Part shown: positions 6,325-9,043 of the stretch, one piece after another
Position numbering within the stretch: position 1 is the stretch's first letter
Layout of the letters: each line of letters opens with the position of its first letter
Source: an uncultured Mordavella sp.
Lineage (GTDB): Bacteria; Bacillota; Clostridia; Lachnospirales; Lachnospiraceae
DNA: 9,043 nucleotides
NCBI GenBank assembly: GCA_902406105.1
Contig: CABPCP010000091.1
Coordinates: 1-9,043 of the forward strand
Direction of reading: 5' to 3'
Made by a program: the position numbers and the translations under genes
Notes under the pieces: generated by a model
What the model saw: only the letters and a program-made list of their open reading frames with translations
Databases searched by the model: none
Told to the model about the DNA's origin: nothing

Positions 6325-9043
6325 CTAAAAACTGGTCACCGTATCAAACATGGATTTCTCTTCTTCGATCTTTTCCTCCCCGCCGATCACACAGATCTGT
6401 CCTGCTTTCAACAGCGCCTCTGTGACCTTGGAAAGCGCCCGGATATCCTCCTGTCCTGCTTCCAGGATCTGTCTTCTCTCTTCCCGGATCATATCCGCGC
6501 TCACTTTATTCATATAGAGATTCATGGAACGCTCTCCCTTTGCGGACGGCGTCATAGGATGATCGATATTGCTCATGGTCCCGATGATATATTTGGTCAT
6601 ATCCCGTTCACTGACGGTAAACTTCTTCAGATAATCCGTCACGCCCTCATAGACCTCCATCGTCCGCTTCAGATTGGGATCCCTGTAGGACACGAAATAC
6701 CCTTCGCCGATCCGGTTAAAGCTGCTCATACAGCCATAAGCGCCTCCTTTGACCCGGATATTCTGCCACAGATAATCGTAGCTTAAGATCACTTTCAAGA
6801 TCTGAAGAGCTCCAGTATACTCTGCGCCATTGTCGATAAAATTCCCGGTACGGGCCACATACTGCACCTTAGAGGCGGTTTTAAATCCTTCGTTCTTCTT
6901 CTCGCAGCGCAGGATACAGGATTCTTCCTTCACCGGAGTCTGGAACAAGACGTTCTTTAATCCCTGTATCATTTCTTCCATCCCTTTTAATCCTTCCCTG
7001 GAAGCGGTATAACTGATCATCAGATTGTCCGGCCGGAACAGACGCTCTGCCAGTTCTCTCAAGACTTGGATCAGATATTCCTTCTCCTCCCCAAAATGCT
7101 CTTCGATCCTTGCTACCGTCCGGTAAAAGTCAATGCCGTTGGTCATATCTTTCAGCTTGGCCGAAGGGGACCCGTAGGACAGGGCCCGCAGCGCCGCCGT
7201 GGAATGGCCGGAAGACTGAAAACGCATGAGAAGCCTGGATTTGGCCATAGCCAGGATTTCCTTCAGCCTGCGCTCGTCTCCCAGTTTAGACACCGTAAGG
7301 ATCTCTCCTGCCATAGAGAAAAGCACAGGAAGCTTCTCATACAATGCCTTCCCCTTCACTTCAAAGGTGGCTTTAAAAGCCTTCTCCCGGATATTAGTCA
7401 CATCATTATAAAGTTCTAAACTGGTACCGATGCCGCCGGTACAACGGTTGATCTCGTTGAACAATTCTCCATAACTGTAATGTTCCGTGTCGATGATACC
7501 AAGAACGGACTGCAGGATTCCCACATAGGGAAGCAGCTCTTCTTTCACGCCGGACATATCGAATAAAAGGTCCAGGTACCCAATCCCATTGGTCTGCGTC
7601 TCATGGAAAATGACCGGCACCCCGGCAATGGTCATTTCTTCGTTGATGATAGGCTCAATTTCCCTGGAAATATCTTCCCGCTTCAGAACAGGAATACGCT
7701 CCAGGTCCTCCGCTCTTTCCGGGGCAGATTGATAATCTTCCAGGGCTTTCGTGCGTTCTGCCAGTTCTTGTACTTCTTCCCTGCTCAATCCCGCTTTGTA
7801 CTCCTGCAATCGTTCATCCAAAGCGGCATCCAGCCTGGCAGTCCTTCCCTGCTCCGGCTCCACGATCACTACCGCGCCGTGAGGGTTATCTAAAAGGTAC
7901 CTCTGGATCAAGTTCTCATAATATCCGGTATCCAGCTTTTCTTTCAGGAACTCAAACACATCCAGCACATCGATGTGAATAAATGGCTTTGTATCATCAT
8001 AGAGCCAGCTGTCCAGGATCTGCAGGCCATACATCAATCCCTTGGGATAGCTTCCAAAATCCGCTTCCCGGTAACGAAATTCATGATAATTGATTCCCGC
8101 TTCCAAAGCTTTCCGGTCAATGCCGTTTTTAACTAGTTCCTGGAGGACCTCACCGATCACCTTCAGGAATTCCTCTTTCTGGGACAGATTGGCATTCTTT
8201 GCGATAACAGAGAAGATCGGCTGGTAGATCCCATTATCATAGGATCCCATAATGTCCTTCCCGATGCCGGCTTCTGTCAGCGCTTTCTTAAGCGGCGCTC
8301 CCGGCGCGGAGAGGAGCGCGTAATCCAGGATCTGGAAAGCAAGATATAACTCCCGATCCAGGCTTGTCCCGATCACCTTATTATAAGAAAGATAGGTATT
8401 ATCTTCTAAAGATTCATCGCTTGCTATGGAATATGGAATCCTTTTTTCCAGCATTTCCGCAAAAGGTTCCTGATACTTGATCCGGGAATCCACATCAATT
8501 TTCTCAAAGCCGCTCAAATATTCCTCATCCAGCCATCTTAACTTTTCTCCCATATCCATATCGCCATACAGATAGATATAACTGTTGGAGGGGTGGTAAT
8601 AAGTCCTATGGAAATCCAGGAACTGCTGGTAGGTCAGTTTCGGGATCTCTTCCGGATCCCCGCCGGATTCGTTGGCGTAAGAAGTATCCGGGAAAAGAGT
8701 ATTCAAGACCACCCGGTCCAACACGCTCTCCGGAGAAGAAAAAGCCCCTTTCATCTCATTGTAGACCACTCCATTATAGGACAGCTTCCCTTCCGGTGAC
8801 TCCAAGCGGTAGCTCCACCCTTCCTGCCGGAAGATCTCCTCATGCTGATAAATATTCGGATAAAATACCGCATCCATGTACACATGCATCAGGTTCTGAA
8901 AATCCTTATCGTTGCAGCTGGCCACTGGATACACCGTCTTATCCGGGTATGTCATGGCGTTGAGGAAGGTGTTCAGGGATCCTTTTACAAATTCCACAAA
9001 GGGATCCTTCGCCGGAAAATTTTTCGACCCGCAGAGCACTGAG
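6325..9043 (-). CDS. M16C-family metallopeptidase, presequence-protease (PreP/Cym1) type, N-terminus cut by right edge
   Basis: A large zinc peptidase of the M16C branch, expected to degrade unstructured peptides in a closed two-half chamber. About 905 residues are present; the usual length of about 970 means roughly 65 are off the edge. The frame is open to the edge. The codon at 9039 is GTG, but SVLCGSKNFP reads straight through it, and in this family that follows the inverted zinc motif HxLEH, so the catalytic motif lies just outside. The third zinc ligand is visible as Glu in VVYNEMKGAF (codon 8755-8757), about 96 residues on, as expected. Near residue 20, VKGSLNTFLNAMTYPDKTVYP is a family hallmark. 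A charged, helical hinge (about 405-470, counted from 9039) joins the halves. The C-terminal half carries RVKGGAYGC (762-770), with the conserved Arg/Tyr pair that binds substrate. No membrane segments are seen. It is followed after 25 nt by era. Confidence 0.93.
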   Translation of the reverse strand, partial: SVLCGSKNFPAKDPFVEFVKGSLNTFLNAMTYPDKTVYPVASCNDKDFQNLMHVYMDAVFYPNIYQHEEIFRQEGWSYRLESPEGKLSYNGVVYNEMKGAFSSPESVLDRVVLNTLFPDTSYANESGGDPEEIPKLTYQQFLDFHRTYYHPSNSYIYLYGDMDMGEKLRWLDEEYLSGFEKIDVDSRIKYQEPFAEMLEKRIPYSIASDESLEDNTYLSYNKVIGTSLDRELYLAFQILDYALLSAPGAPLKKALTEAGIGKDIMGSYDNGIYQPIFSVIAKNANLSQKEEFLKVIGEVLQELVKNGIDRKALEAGINYHEFRYREADFGSYPKGLMYGLQILDSWLYDDTKPFIHIDVLDVFEFLKEKLDTGYYENLIQRYLLDNPHGAVVIVEPEQGRTARLDAALDERLQEYKAGLSREEVQELAERTKALEDYQSAPERAEDLERIPVLKREDISREIEPIINEEMTIAGVPVIFHETQTNGIGYLDLLFDMSGVKEELLPYVGILQSVLGIIDTEHYSYGELFNEINRCTGGIGTSLELYNDVTNIREKAFKATFEVKGKALYEKLPVLFSMAGEILTVSKLGDERRLKEILAMAKSRLLMRFQSSGHSTAALRALSYGSPSAKLKDMTNGIDFYRTVARIEEHFGEEKEYLIQVLRELAERLFRPDNLMISYTASREGLKGMEEMIQGLKNVLFQTPVKEESCILRCEKKNEGFKTASKVQYVARTGNFIDNGAEYTGALQILKVILSYDYLWQNIRVKGGAYGCMSSFNRIGEGYFVSYRDPNLKRTMEVYEGVTDYLKKFTVSERDMTKYIIGTMSNIDHPMTPSAKGERSMNLYMNKVSADMIREERRQILEAGQEDIRALSKVTEALLKAGQICVIGGEEKIEEEKSMFDTVTSF

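Noticed and set aside
5559..6425. A 288-codon open frame on the + strand opposite era
   Set aside because: It lies antisense to era, whose GTPase and KH motifs are complete. The translation is His/Leu/Arg-rich without any domain, and it has no credible ribosome binding site. It is a shadow of the era frame.

Overview
The window looks like chromosomal DNA of a low- to mid-GC Firmicute, most probably a clostridial species of the Lachnospiraceae type. Pointers are the single-chain dimeric glycyl-tRNA synthetase, the order era - YqzL-like gene - recO, an M16C metalloprotease just upstream of era, strong AGGAGG/AGGTGA-type ribosome binding sites, and hairpin-plus-T-tract terminators. The family assignment is inference. 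No rRNA, tRNA, CRISPR array, insertion sequence or phage gene is visible.

Layout. Bases 1-98 are the last codons of a gene nearly identical to the 3' end of the complete gene that follows it. A strong hairpin terminator closes that copy. A TTTACA-N17-TATATT promoter then drives a complete sstT (337-1605, + strand), a Na+-coupled serine/threonine symporter. So two sstT paralogs sit in tandem. The second ends in a branched hairpin terminator (1629-1685), which also faces the convergent gene next to it.

Everything from 1723 to the right edge lies on the minus strand. Read in the direction of transcription it starts with an M16C (presequence-protease-like) peptidase cut by the right edge. Era follows 25 nt later, then a 58-codon YqzL-like gene and recO, which overlap. 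No terminator or promoter is visible between these four, so they probably form one operon. glyS follows with its own TTGCAA-N17-TATAAT promoter, which carries a perfect 10-bp inverted repeat across the predicted start point, and ends in a 14-bp-stem terminator. The last minus-strand gene (1723-2787) is an uncharacterised two-domain acidic protein with its own extended -10 promoter.

Functionally this is a core housekeeping block (ribosome maturation by Era, recombinational repair by RecO, translation by GlyS, peptide turnover by the M16C protease) beside an amino-acid transport locus. I do not see a convincing new multi-gene system. The points most worth checking are the tandem sstT pair with its uneven divergence, the palindrome over the glyS start site, the overlapping YqzL-like gene and the uncharacterised 354-residue protein.
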